Part shown: positions 1 to 9,908 of the stretch, piece after piece
How the letters are laid out: every line of letters starts with the position of its first letter
How positions within the stretch are numbered: the stretch's first letter is position 1
NCBI GenBank assembly: GCA_015680685.1
Contig: MNCI01035156.1
Coordinates: 9,905-73,904, forward strand
Source: Gnetum montanum
Lineage: Eukaryota; Streptophyta; Gnetopsida; Gnetales; Gnetaceae
DNA length: 64,000 nt
Direction: 5' to 3'
Notes under the pieces: model-generated
Databases searched by the model: none
Told to the model about the DNA's origin: nothing
The model's input: only the letters and a program-made list of their open reading frames with translations
Position numbers and translations under genes: made by a program

Positions 1-179
1 ACCTCAGACTTGCTTAACCATACACCGTGACACATACAAGCAAGCCTGGGAAGACAACGAACGATTAACCCCAAGTGTTTCTTGTGGCGTTAAGGCATTT
101 AGTCTGCGGAGTTCGACCGGATCGCGCGTGTACGCTCGTATTCGTATGGTAGAGTGTAGGGGTACCTCGCCACTCATCA
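1..179 (+). repeat. 3' end of a plus-strand Athila-like LTR (cut by window edge)
   Basis: This is the reverse complement of the first ~180 bases of the E1 LTRs (3526 and 9909). It ends CGCCACTCATCA, the usual LTR terminus of this family. The element is therefore in the opposite orientation to E1, E2, E4, E5 and E6. No primer-binding site follows, so it is a 3' LTR or a solo LTR; the possible target repeat is CATGG (180-184), whose partner lies outside the window. It keeps many CpGs that are TpG or CpA in the other copies, suggesting a younger insertion. Confidence 0.85.
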
Positions 180-839
180 CATGGAAACTTCAACCTCATC
201 TCTTGTGACATTAAACATCTATTAGAAGTCTTCATACCTCCATTTCACAACTTTCAACAATTCTTCCAGGTGACTTATCAGTAGGCAATGAATCCTAGGA
301 CCTGTTGTTGGTGCTTGAGTAGATTGAATGGTATGGACCCCAAAGCTAATGGTTCTTATTACAGGAACTTTGGTTGCTGGCATTGATGTGAGAATTGCTA
401 CAGAGGCATTCGTTTGTGCTACTCTATACTTGGGAGGATTATTCAATTGGTTCTTTTTAGTTAATATAGGCTTGAACATCTCTACGCAAGAGGCATTTTG
501 ATCTTACCTCATAGTGGCATTTGTATATCCAAGGATTTTAGCTTGCTTACATAATTTACAAATTAGGTAGGAGAATGAAAATATGTTCTTTCCTAATTTT
601 TTCTCCTAAAATCTTTATTCTATCTCCAAGAAAAAGAGATGAGCTAAGTTGGTTGGATAGCTCCCACTCAAGATAACACTTCCTCTAGTTATATAGGTGG
701 ATATTCTATTTAAACGCTTTGTGATGTAGTTCTAATAGGTCCCTATTTTCAAATAGATCTTTTTGGAAAATGATAAGAAACAACATTCCTTCATCTTATC
801 ACTATAGGTCCTTTCCATTCATAGTTTTTGAGTTAAGAC
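180..839. other. Unassigned sequence
   Basis: AT-rich flank of the plus-strand LTR. An 85-codon open frame lies on the minus strand at 222-479; its product (rich in Thr, Ile and Pro, with an LEELLKVV stretch near the C-terminus) matches no family I recognise and has no visible zinc knuckle or catalytic motif. No splice, promoter or repeat structure supports a gene. Confidence 0.4.
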
Positions 840-1122
840 CACAACAATTTTTATTGTGATCATGCAAAGTGTTTAGATATAATGCATTTGAATAAAGACT
901 TCATACAATCACTTCACATCATTTGGTAGGTACTCACTATCTTATACTAGTTTTTTGCAAAAATTATTAAGATAAATTTCATAAATGAAATAGAAATGCT
1001 CATATATATAGGAATTTATGAGTATTACATCAACATTGATGCATTCATGCATCCTAGGCTATGCAAACATTCATGCATCAACATAGATGGATTAATATAG
1101 TAAATAAAAGGATTATTCATCA
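840..1122 (-). repeat. Truncated LTR (U3 side) of a divergent Athila-like element
   Basis: The stretch resembles the U3 half of the E5 and E6 LTRs: 'gaataaagacttcatacaatcactt', then 'ggtactcactat', then a run of palindromic CAT/GATG motifs (1021-1100), ending ATTCATCA at 1122. It is followed by 'tactcccataattaactaaaaac', the equivalent of the polypurine tract and the conserved 'ctgaatgaaaactcatcc' of the other elements. The R/U5 half is missing or unrecognisable. Confidence 0.55.
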
Positions 1123-1380
1123 TACTCCCATAATTAACTAAAAACTTGTCCACAAGTAAAAAAAATTAGGAAAGAGTTTGTTTAAGAAGTTATGGAATTG
1201 ACTAATTTTTTTAAGACTTGACTAGATTCGTGTTCCACATATCAAAATATTTGAAGAACTTGATAATTGACAAGATAAAAAATGATGAAAATAATGATAC
1301 ATTATCCTTATGAAAATCATAGGATTTCAAAAACTTCCAAGGAAGATGCCTTAAATTATTTCTAGTGGTGGAGGATGCTC

Positions 1381-2590
1381 CTACCTTGGTGGCTTTACCA
1401 ATTGATTTGTTTCTATTGTTACTATGCTCTTCAAGCCAAACACCTTAATTAGGGCTTTGATTTTCTTCTTCTTTATCCTAGGTTCATGAATGGTCCAACC
1501 TAGTTTTCTTAGAATGGATGTGTTGAACACTTTCCAAGGATATGAAAGAGTTGAAAACATATCATATACATTAATAAAATAGTCCACAACATGTATGCAT
1601 TCAATGTCAAATGCCTTCACTTTAGCTTGTCTCACTTGGTAGACCATCATTCTCGTAGCCAAGTTTTTTGTAACATCCTATTGATTGGTAAATTTTGCTC
1701 TAAAAATTTCTAGCTGTGCATTTGTAATGTAGAGGTTATTAAATGCTTTTTTGTGGAGCTTATATTCATTCTCATAAAGCAAGAAAGTTGTTGCGACTTT
1801 GTTTTTCAACTCATTCATTGGTTGGCTCCATATACTTGTACATATTCTCAATTTGTAGCTCCTTCATTTTGATCTATGCTTGATTATTTACATTGATACC
1901 ATTCAAGATGGTTTTCCAATTAGAATCTTGTAGTTGTTGGAGGACCATATTGAGCTTTTCTTTGGCTACCCAAATCTCATTATAACTAATCTTCATTTGG
2001 AGGCCCACCTAGTCTCAGTAGTGATTTTTGATTTTCTTATACTTGGTAACCTCATTCTACTAGTCTACAATCTTAATTGTTGATTTTTTCCAAATACCTT
2101 TAATCTCCTTCATTGAGAGAGATTTTTTTTCACTACAATTCTATAGACATCTATCCTCACATGTGCTAATTACTCTTGAAGGTGCTTTAAATGGTCTTGA
2201 AGTTTATTCATTTTCCATTCAATGTTAGACAACCTTTTGTTCTTCTAATAATGCCTTTGTTTTCCTTTGCCAACATGGTGATGCACTTATTCAAGGCATG
2301 AACTTTTGCTTCAAATTGAGAGGAACCCTACATGGCCTTTTGTTTCTCCATTTCCAAATGATATTACTTAACCTTTAATTGATTAAATGCCTAATTTCTA
2401 AACAAGGTAAGCTAGTGAATAGTAGAATTTGAAAGCTAAGCATGGAGTTGTTCTACTTCATCTTACAATTTCTAGTTCGGTAACTATGCTAGTTGTGGTT
2501 AAGCCTCCAAAGTGGCCAATTTCCCCTTGATAATAATTAATTTAGATTGGGCTACAATGACATCTTTTGAAATGTTGAAGATGTTTATCA
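1381..2590 (-). pseudogene. Coiled-coil 3' ORF relic of an Athila-like element (copy A)
   Basis: Minus-strand coding relic full of stops and frameshifts; the longest clean piece is 1381-1662. Rejoining frames by eye gives heptad-rich, Glu/Lys/Gln/Leu-rich helices. Its C-terminal third aligns with the ORF of E5 at 50690-52913: NAQLEIFRAKFTNQ here against NAKLEVLKARFTDQ there, then SYPWKV against PYPWDV, then a basic EPRIKKKKIKAL against HPRSKEEKMKVL. It lies just inside the truncated LTR at 840-1122, the same position as in E5. Function unknown; the place (after pol, before the 3' LTR) is that of env-like ORFs in Athila elements, but no signal peptide or membrane segment is visible. Confidence 0.6.
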
Positions 2591-3525
2591 TTGCTCATCC
2601 AGTTTCAACCAATTTATCTAGGACTTCCTCATGATCAGCCAATAAAAAAATTGGAAAAAGAAATATTTGTAGACAACACAAGTAATAGACTACCATGGCT
2701 GAGCAAGGTTAGAGATCTTAATTTTTCCTATGTACCTTTTTGGTTTGGGGTTATCACCAAAGAATCTAGTGGAAGTCTATAAGTTGACAAACATAGTATT
2801 ATTGAAAGGTTATCCTTCCCAGCACAAGCTAGTGATGCATATAATGTGCTCTATCATGGTAAAAATCTTCTCACCAATAATGAAGTTGATGCGATTCTAG
2901 GTGTAAATGATAGCAAAAGTGAGGCAAAAAGTGGTAAACTACAAATTCCAAATAATTGCTTTTACCTATGCTATTGCAATATGTGCTATGCATTAAAAGG
3001 ATAAATGTTGATGATATTTGATGCCTTGTAGTAGATTGTTTGACATAACATTAGAAAGCTATTTGAGAAAATGTTATAAAGGATGTTATTCCAATGAGGG
3101 GAGAGAGTAATAATTTGAAGAATGAGGTGAGTTATAGAGAGGCTCTTGAAAATTTAAAAATGATGGCATTATGATGGTGCCACAACCCTAAGTATGAGGT
3201 TACACATTAGATGACCATGTGTTGGTCCCTTGTAAGTGAATCAACATATGCAATGTGCTGAAAATCTTCCATGATCATAGCAAGATGTTATAGAAGAGTA
3301 GCTGGCATGATAGTGTATGAACAATGGCTAAACATGTGTAGATTTGTTTCTTCTTCATTCATGAAAAGAACACATATCCTCAATCCTTGATAGCCATGTT
3401 GGATAAGGTTGCTTCATGTTAGTAGGACATCTTGGAAAATGAGCCATACAAACACTTGTATGTAAGGAATGACTAAGACCTACCATGCATTATGAATGTA
3501 ATTGGGTGATGAGAAAAATCTATTC
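2591..3525. other. Unassigned flank left of E1
   Basis: No recognisable gene. A plus-strand open frame at 2591-2782 continues with stops to about 3000, but its product resembles nothing I know. This may be older transposon sequence interrupted by E1, because 10845 onward is its continuation once E1 and one target repeat are removed. Confidence 0.4.
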
Positions 3526-4489
3526 TGATGAGTGGCGAGGTACCCCTACACTTAACCATACGAAATGAGCGTAGCACACATGATCTGGTTGAACTCCGCA
3601 GACTAAATGCCTAAATGCCCCATGGAACACTTGGGGTTAATCATTCGTTGTCTTCCTAGACTTGTTGTTGTCACGGTCTATGGTTAAGTACGTCTGAGGT
3701 ATATGATTTTTATGGTCTTTTATGGTTTTTCTCCTATGCTAAAGGGTGAAGGGTTGAGAGCACTAACTAACTCTAACTAAGGACCTAAGTCTAAATTAAC
3801 TAGCATCAGCATCCGTTTCCACTTACCGTACACACCCTGAACTATGCAACTGTGGCTACCAAATGCTAATTGTTACTCGGATCACCACACGTAATGCACA
3901 TGCTCGAAGTGGTCATACTAAGGCAGTTAACTAGCCTAAACGTGATGAGTAGCCAATTCCTTGACTAGTTGTACACACCCATAGATGCTCTTAATCAAGT
4001 CGTACTCATCTCGCATTCTAGGAGTTGAGGGTGAGAGAGACTAATCACGATGAGTAGCTGATTTCTTAATTAGCCGTATACATTCGTCAATGCTAGTAAT
4101 CAAGTCGTACTCATGCCGCGCTAATGTAGGTAATAAATAATAGGTAAGAAATAACAAATAATAAATCCTATTCCATGCACTACAATGTTTACCCATAAAG
4201 CTCGTCTTTATTGTTGTACACAACTTGCGTTCAGGTACAAAGCTACTCGAATAAAGATCTATTTACTTGGGGACTCCTACTGCGGGCACATGGAAAATAT
4301 TCTATCTCTGGAGTGATCAAACTACCAAATTTTCCCTACTTTAAGCCTAGGATGGGAAATGACGGGACTACCGCCTCTTATTTATAGATTTGGTGGCGGA
4401 CCGTGGTATTGCGTACGCGATATCATAGGGGACGACACGATATCGTGATGTCCATAATATTGCGGTGCATGTGATATCGCGTCTCATCA
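3526..4489 (-). repeat. E1 3' LTR
   Basis: 964 bp, clearly the same sequence as 9909-10839 with scattered, mostly transition differences and small indels. It contains the TATA-like box CTATAAATAAG on the minus strand (about 4376-4386) and, between it and the LTR start, palindromes built on GCGATATCGC. The extra length relative to the right LTR lies largely in that palindromic stretch. Confidence 0.93.
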
Positions 4490-4499
4490 TACCCCCATG
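4490..4499 (-). other. E1 polypurine tract
   Basis: Read on the minus strand this is CATGGGGGTA directly before the 3' LTR. The same tract sits at 15018 (E2), 29477 (E4) and 53896 (E6). It would prime plus-strand DNA synthesis. A conserved 'ctgaatgaaaactcatcct' follows it in every copy. Confidence 0.8.
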
Positions 4500-4653
4500 A
4501 CTGAATGAAAACTCATCCTCAAGTTCCTTACAATAATATCGGGAAGGTGTAAAATTATTGAGGGGAATGGAACTAATGGGATGACATGTGAACGGATCAT
4601 CATTAAAAGACTTGACAAAACTGGTGTTCATAACAACAAGGGTGAACACCTTA

Positions 4654-4863
4654 TTACAATGACATTAGGCCTTTGTTGACAGCTTGAGAGAAAGAGAGAG
4701 ATAGAAAGAAGTGTTGCTGCTGCCAACGCCAAGATTGCACTTTTCGTTGTCCTTCGGTAAGCACACTATCCATCTTGCTCCTTGCATATCTACTTCCAGC
4801 ACTGCTCCATTCCAAGTGTTTGCTCCAGCTCCAGATCCAATCCGTTGTTTGTATGATTGCCAT
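4654..4863 (-). CDS. Short 3' ORF of E1 behind a conserved splice-acceptor-like site
   Basis: A 69-codon open frame begins at the ATG at 4863. On the minus strand the ATG is directly preceded by TTGTGTGTGCAG, with a CTAAT branch-point-like element about 25 bases upstream. The same arrangement occurs in E2 (15397), E5 (52913) and, modified, in E4 and E6. The product starts MAIIQTTDWIWSW, is Trp- and Ser-rich, and resembles no family I know; it shows no similarity to the long coiled-coil protein at the same place in E5. It may be a residual or decoy ORF of a spliced subgenomic RNA. Confidence 0.4.
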   Translation of the reverse strand: MAIIQTTDWIWSWSKHLEWSSAGSRYARSKMDSVLTEGQRKVQSWRWQQQHFFLSLSFSQAVNKGLMSL

Positions 4864-4879
4864 CTGCACACACAACATA

Positions 4880-6429
4880 ATCTTGTATTAGCAAGTGTAA
4901 ATGAATCATTATATAATTAATACCTTGCTTCGGTGTAGGTTCATTGGCTAGATTTTGGTATGGCTAATATGGATCGAGAGATATATTAATGATGACTACT
5001 GAAGGTGTAGGGGTTAGAAAGAAAATCAAAAATTTCGAGGCTAGGAGAAAATTGAAAAAATCAGGCCCCGTACCCCCATGACTAATCACGAACCTCCGAT
5101 AGCGTTAGAATGGAGAAAGGAAAGGAGTAAGAAAGATAGATAAAAAGGGACAACTATGGAATCGATGAAATGGATGTCAAGATGAAAATGAACAAAATAA
5201 AATTGATTGCAAAATGTTAAGGGAAAGAAGTTAACTAATGCTCCACATATGAATGTCAGTGGGTCCTCCCCAAAGCAGGCTCATACCCTTAATGCTCTGA
5301 CAATCCAACATTCAAAGAGTCCGTAGGCTTTGGGAATGTCATTTGGAACAAGAGTTAAAGTTTTAACTGTAAGAATTTACCAAAAAGAAAACAAAGCATC
5401 AACCAAAATATATACACTAATAATACAACCAACAATGAGGTGAAGAATGGAGAGAAGGATGGAGAGAAGAGAATGGAATAGAATCTCAAGGACAAGGTGG
5501 TGTATATCCCCTTGTATATTTTATGATTAACGGGACTTGGAAAGTCTCATTTCAACTTCGGCCTCAAACCAACCACATCCAGTGACTTCGCATCAATGCA
5601 TTTGGCTAAACCATCCACTTGGATAATGAGGATGCATCTCCAAAGAGACATCACCATTCAAACGAAACAAAGGAGAGAATGGGAAGTGAGAAGGGTCTTA
5701 GTTAGAGGAAAAACTTTTGGTTCCATAACTAGTGCTTGTAGCCCAAATTTTATTTCATCTAAGGGGTGTGCTTTGAATTCTCACTTAGATTTTTTTTTTG
5801 TGTTTTGTGTTTTTATGCGTGATAAACACACCATGCAAAGACTTCTTATTTTTATTGTCTTAGCTTCCGATAGTTTGGTAACATCAGAATGGTAAGAAAC
5901 TCAAGAAGAAAACATCCAAGCACCCAAGAGAATGGCCAATGCAAAAGCATCAAGTTCCCTTAAAGTCACACCCTTTGCAATCCTTGAGTCCTTCCTTAGT
6001 TTGAGAAATGTCTGGTCACCGATTCGTTTAAGTTCTTATTAAGAAGGGGACTGTACATTTCCAAGCCAAGAGGAACCATAGAATTTGATGGATGGATGGA
6101 TAAAGTGATCTCATTGCCTGCCATATCAAAAGAAACATACCTTAGTATCAACATTGTAACTTAAAGGTAAAAACGAACATTAGCAATCAATATGAAAATA
6201 GTTTATACCATCATTCTGAACACTTATTATGGGACAAACTAACATGGTGGAATACACACACACACACACACACAATGGAAAAAGTATAACGATGTTGTAA
6301 AACAAAAACAAGAAAAGTTAAAGAAAGTTGTAAAACAAAAATTATAAAAGTTAAGGAAATTTGTAAAACAAAAATGTGTAACACAAAAATAGTTTTAAAA
6401 AAATGTAAAAATAACTTAGGGCCCTATAT
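4880..6429 (-). other. E1 long conserved untranslated 3' region
   Basis: No coding frame on the element's sense strand. It contains blocks shared with E2, E5 and E6: 'gggtcctccccaaagcaggc' (5250), 'ccataactagtgcttgtagc' (5723), 'accatgcaaagacttctta' (5830), and an A-rich repeat 'tgtaaaacaaaaa' (6295-6400; T-rich on the sense strand) just after the integrase stop. A (CA)n microsatellite lies at about 6252-6275. Conservation without a frame suggests an RNA role such as packaging, export or splicing; this is inference. Confidence 0.6.
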
Positions 6430-6431
6430 GA

Positions 6432-7160
6432 TTAGCATAGGTGGCCATCTCCCCCATGATTGAGTTGTAAGGGAGAGATCCGAAATAACGAACGTCTATT
6501 TGAATTTCTTAGAAGTGTCCAACTTCTCCCAATTGATGATCTTAGATTCAGGGATGGAAGTTGGCGACGCTCATATTCCAATGTGTCTATGCCTTCATTG
6601 TTGACATGGGTTTCCTTAGTTTGTTCTATGCATATTTTTCTACTCCTTTTAGTAGCTATCAACCACAGGGCGTCTACTAATGGTTGTGTGGTTGCTACAT
6701 ATAGGCATTGTTGTTTCAAAGTCTCAAGAGCACACCTATCACATGGAGGCATTTCCTCCATGTCATCACCTGATGAATCACTGTATGTGATGCATGGAAC
6801 TTTCCTCTTGTCGATCTTTCCACAAATGTTGATCTTGGAAATTTCCAAGGAAAGATCGCGGATCCTAAGGCATGCATCTACTGTACTAAGTCATTCCCTT
6901 CCCATTATAATTGGGAAGTTCCCTTCGTTATTGTTAACTTCGATCACAAAAAAATCAGCTGGATAAGACTAACCACACATAATGGTAATAACGTCCCCCA
7001 CCAATCCCAAGGGAATGGTGATGGGCTGGTCTGCCAGCTCTAGTTGAATGTTGCTCTTCTTAAGCTGGGGCAGGTTCCAGGCTTGATACATCTCTCGTGA
7101 AATTAAGTTAACTCCAGAACCTGAGTCAAGAAGAGCCATGTGTGGTTAATTTTCGGCGAT
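6432..7160 (-). pseudogene. E1 protease fused to the integrase C-terminal tail
   Basis: Retropepsin-like aspartic protease of the Athila/Tat type. The active-site triad survives as LLDSGSGVNLI (7105-7140), followed by the LKKSNI..LELADQ segment, the PLGLVGD loop and FPIIMGRE, then the linker KRKVPCITYSDSS. Frame breaks occur before 6848; from 6848 to 6432 the frame is open for 138 codons. That frame crosses a deletion junction near 6505-6512 and runs in frame into ISPLQLNHGGDGHLC, the end of integrase as seen in E4 (ISCGGDGHPY). The enzyme would cleave Gag. The fusion keeps the original pol stop codon. Confidence 0.75.
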
Positions 7161-7415
7161 CTATAAATAGATTAAGGGACTCCCAGGGTCAGTTAGTTTC
7201 CTAGGAAGTTGACCTACCTTGATCCAGTTAGTTACAGTATGCGTTGACATAACCATATGCGTTAAGTTGTGATTTTGGAAAGAAGGGTGCTCCAAAGTGT
7301 TAGATGGTGGAGGAGTGTACATAACCTCAACCACTTGTTATTGCAAGAGTTTGTCTAGGCTTTTGGTTCTGAAGCAAGGTATTCTCTTTTTACAGTTGTC
7401 AGAACCAGCAGCAAG

Positions 7416-9766
7416 TTGGACATTTATAGCTCTCGTAACATGACATTGTTGTGGTTGAAAGGAAGTTCCCCTTGCATTGTTGGAGCAGGAGATGTTACGG
7501 GAACTACTTATGGTGGGAGAGGTGCGGATGGATTAGGGGGATGGTGTGGGTATGGAGTGTCTCTCGAAGGAGAAGGAGTCCTTCTGAAGTACTCCCAAAC
7601 TTGGTAGTGATAGTTGGGAGTTGAGTGACTCATAGAGTCACTTGGAGAAATTAGCTGCTGCACATAATATCCATAATGGTCAGGCTGCCGGTAAGGGTAC
7701 TGATGTTTTGGTGATGGCATCCCCCATGACTGTGGGTATTGCCAATGCTGATGTTGTCCGATGGGCTGTGATGGAGTTCCACTTGGATAATACGTTAGTG
7801 GTTGGTGGAATTACCTTGCGTTACCTTGTGGCTAAGGTAACCTTCGGGGTGTTTACCATTGGTTGAGTCTTGGATTAAGCACATACACCCCAGACTCCTG
7901 TAAATGTGAGATAATGAGGCAACATCCCTTAGGATGGTCATAGTGTTAGATCTCACATCCACCGTCATCGTCTATGTCAGAATCTACAGCCACATTGGAG
8001 TTAGTGATTTTCCCCTTACCCGTGTTATGTGCAAGGCCTAAATCTCTTCACTTTTTCTTACCTTTGTCACTACTTTGTTCTATATTAGACTCTTCTACAA
8101 TTTTTAAGATAGTTTCTATTTTAGAGTCTAAGGAACTCCATACGTCGTCTACCTTAGCCGCTATTTCAGTTGCTAATTTTTGGATCGGCAAGGTTTTTCG
8201 GTTCACCAACTCTTTGAGTGGTGACTCATCCTCTTCATCACAAAACTTCACTCCCTTCTTTTAAAGGGAGGGATCGCAATTGTACTCTTCCACACTTTTC
8301 CTTTTTTGTAGCTCACCTTCTTCATTTACTATTTGCTCCAATAAGCTTTGTACTTCATGGGCTGTAAGTTTTGATAATCGTCCTTGGGCATAAGTCCCAA
8401 GGGTTCTTCTAGTTTCATGCCTTAGCCCATCCACGATGTGGCGAAGTTGATCCTGCTAAGTGTACCCATGGCCCAGGCAATGATATAACAATGTGTAATA
8501 GCAGACCATGGCAGCATCCAAGGGTTCGTGATGACCTTGCTTCTAGCCTTGGATCTACTTATGCAAATTGGACACTCTGGATTACGTTTGATACATTTCG
8601 TTGAACAGTTCTAGCATCGTACTCCACCTCCTAATGGTTTTCGATTTTAAGGACCAATACCAGCTCTTTGCTTCTTTGGTGAGTATCCTTAGGAACAACT
8701 TAAGTTTATGCTACTCATTTACTATATTCTACATAGCATAGGCATTATGGAATTCCTATAAATGATTTTGCAGATCAGCACTGTATCCCCCTTCAAATCG
8801 TGGGATATTGTTTATGTCTAATTGTTTGATCTGACTATCTTTCAAATGCCTTGTGGGAATCATAACTGCCTCTATTATGTCAATCATACTTTGGGTTGCG
8901 AGTAGGGGCTTGTCATCATCATCTCTTTCATGATGCCTGTGATGTCTGTATTGTTCCCTACTCTCCCTACGTCCTTGCCCTAGTCCTCTCTCTCGACTTT
9001 CCGATCAAGGTCTTTCATCCTTTTGACCTTTATCTTCACCTTTATGTTCATGGTGGCTTCCCCCAGATGTGGAAGAAGAGGATGAGTGATGTGAAGAAGG
9101 GGAAGAAGAAGGAGAACCATCACCATGATGATGTTTCTTGCCTTTTCTTCAGCTGCTACGGCCCCGATCGTGGTGACGATCTAAGTGCCTGTCCTTGGCA
9201 TAGGTGGTTGTTCCCCCTATGAATAGTAGGTGTTCATGGGCATCAGAACTAGGGATATGTATCGTTGATCATATGTTCTGATACCCTTCCTCCTAGCCAT
9301 CGTTAGGAGGGGGAACATCATTTGCTACAGAACCCGTGATAAGGGGTTCCTCATCTCCTATTTCGCTAAGGACGTGTAGGCCTTTGCCCTTCAGAAAAGT
9401 ATGTTGACTCTCCTACCTTAAGTCTCTCATACATTGGGCATCTATGGGATAATAATCCTTCATGTCAAAATCTTCCGCAACGTATTCAGCGTATAATTCT
9501 TGTATGCCAATCTGTACGAAGGCATGGAAAAGCATGTGAGAGATTGATCGATCTGGGGATAACACGATGTTACTTTGCAAATCTCTCCATCGCAGCTGTT
9601 CATCTTGATGGAGGATAAAAGTAAATTCTGGAATATACTCATCGGGATGAGTATAAACTATCTTGTATTGTTTAGGACTTGGCTGATTTGGATCATGTTT
9701 TTCATGTTACCGACTTTCCCGTGTATGGTCCTTAGGTGGTGAGTTGCTCTTATGAGAAGAAGGCAT
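7416..9766 (-). pseudogene. E1 gag
   Basis: Gag polyprotein of an Athila-like element, which would form the particle and bind RNA. The start is the ATG at 9766: the product begins MPSSHKSNS, matching MSSSHRS/K in E2, E4 and E6, 125-145 bases after the PBS. Order from the N-terminus: a short Ser-rich head; a region matched in E2 and E4; a charged His/Arg/Ser-rich stretch (9050-9200); a capsid-like domain (8400-8900); a basic linker; a variant zinc knuckle CEI*HYDHPKGCC (7919-7957, one Cys now a stop); and a Pro/Tyr/Gln-rich tail (7508-7720). Many stops and frame breaks. Confidence 0.75.
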
Positions 9767-9889
9767 TTTTATCGGTGTGCTAATTTCACTGTTATATAAA
9801 TTTTTATCTTGATTATCCCGAAGGTTCGTTAAGGCTCACAACGATGTAAGTGATATCCCTTATGTTCAATTCAGTGCACAAACACTTAG

Positions 9890-9907
9890 TCCCTGGCAAC
9901 GGCGCCA
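9890..9907 (-). other. E1 primer-binding site (tRNA-Asp type)
   Basis: On the minus strand, TGGCGCCGTTGCCAGGGA begins one base after the 5' LTR. It matches the 3' end of plant tRNA-Asp (recalled as ...TCCCCGGCAACGGCGCCA) at 17 of 18 positions. Asp primers are typical of Athila-like elements. It marks the right LTR as the 5' LTR. Confidence 0.9.
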
Positions 9908-9908
9908 A

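Noticed and set aside
6252-6275. (CA)n run as a functional element
   Set aside because: A plain microsatellite; absent at the matching place in E2, so of no family-wide role.
6460-6966. 168-codon plus-strand frame opposite the E1 protease
   Set aside because: It is antisense to a recognised retropepsin; similar antisense frames appear opposite protease in E2 (17296-17634) and E4 (33968-34300) because of shared codon composition.
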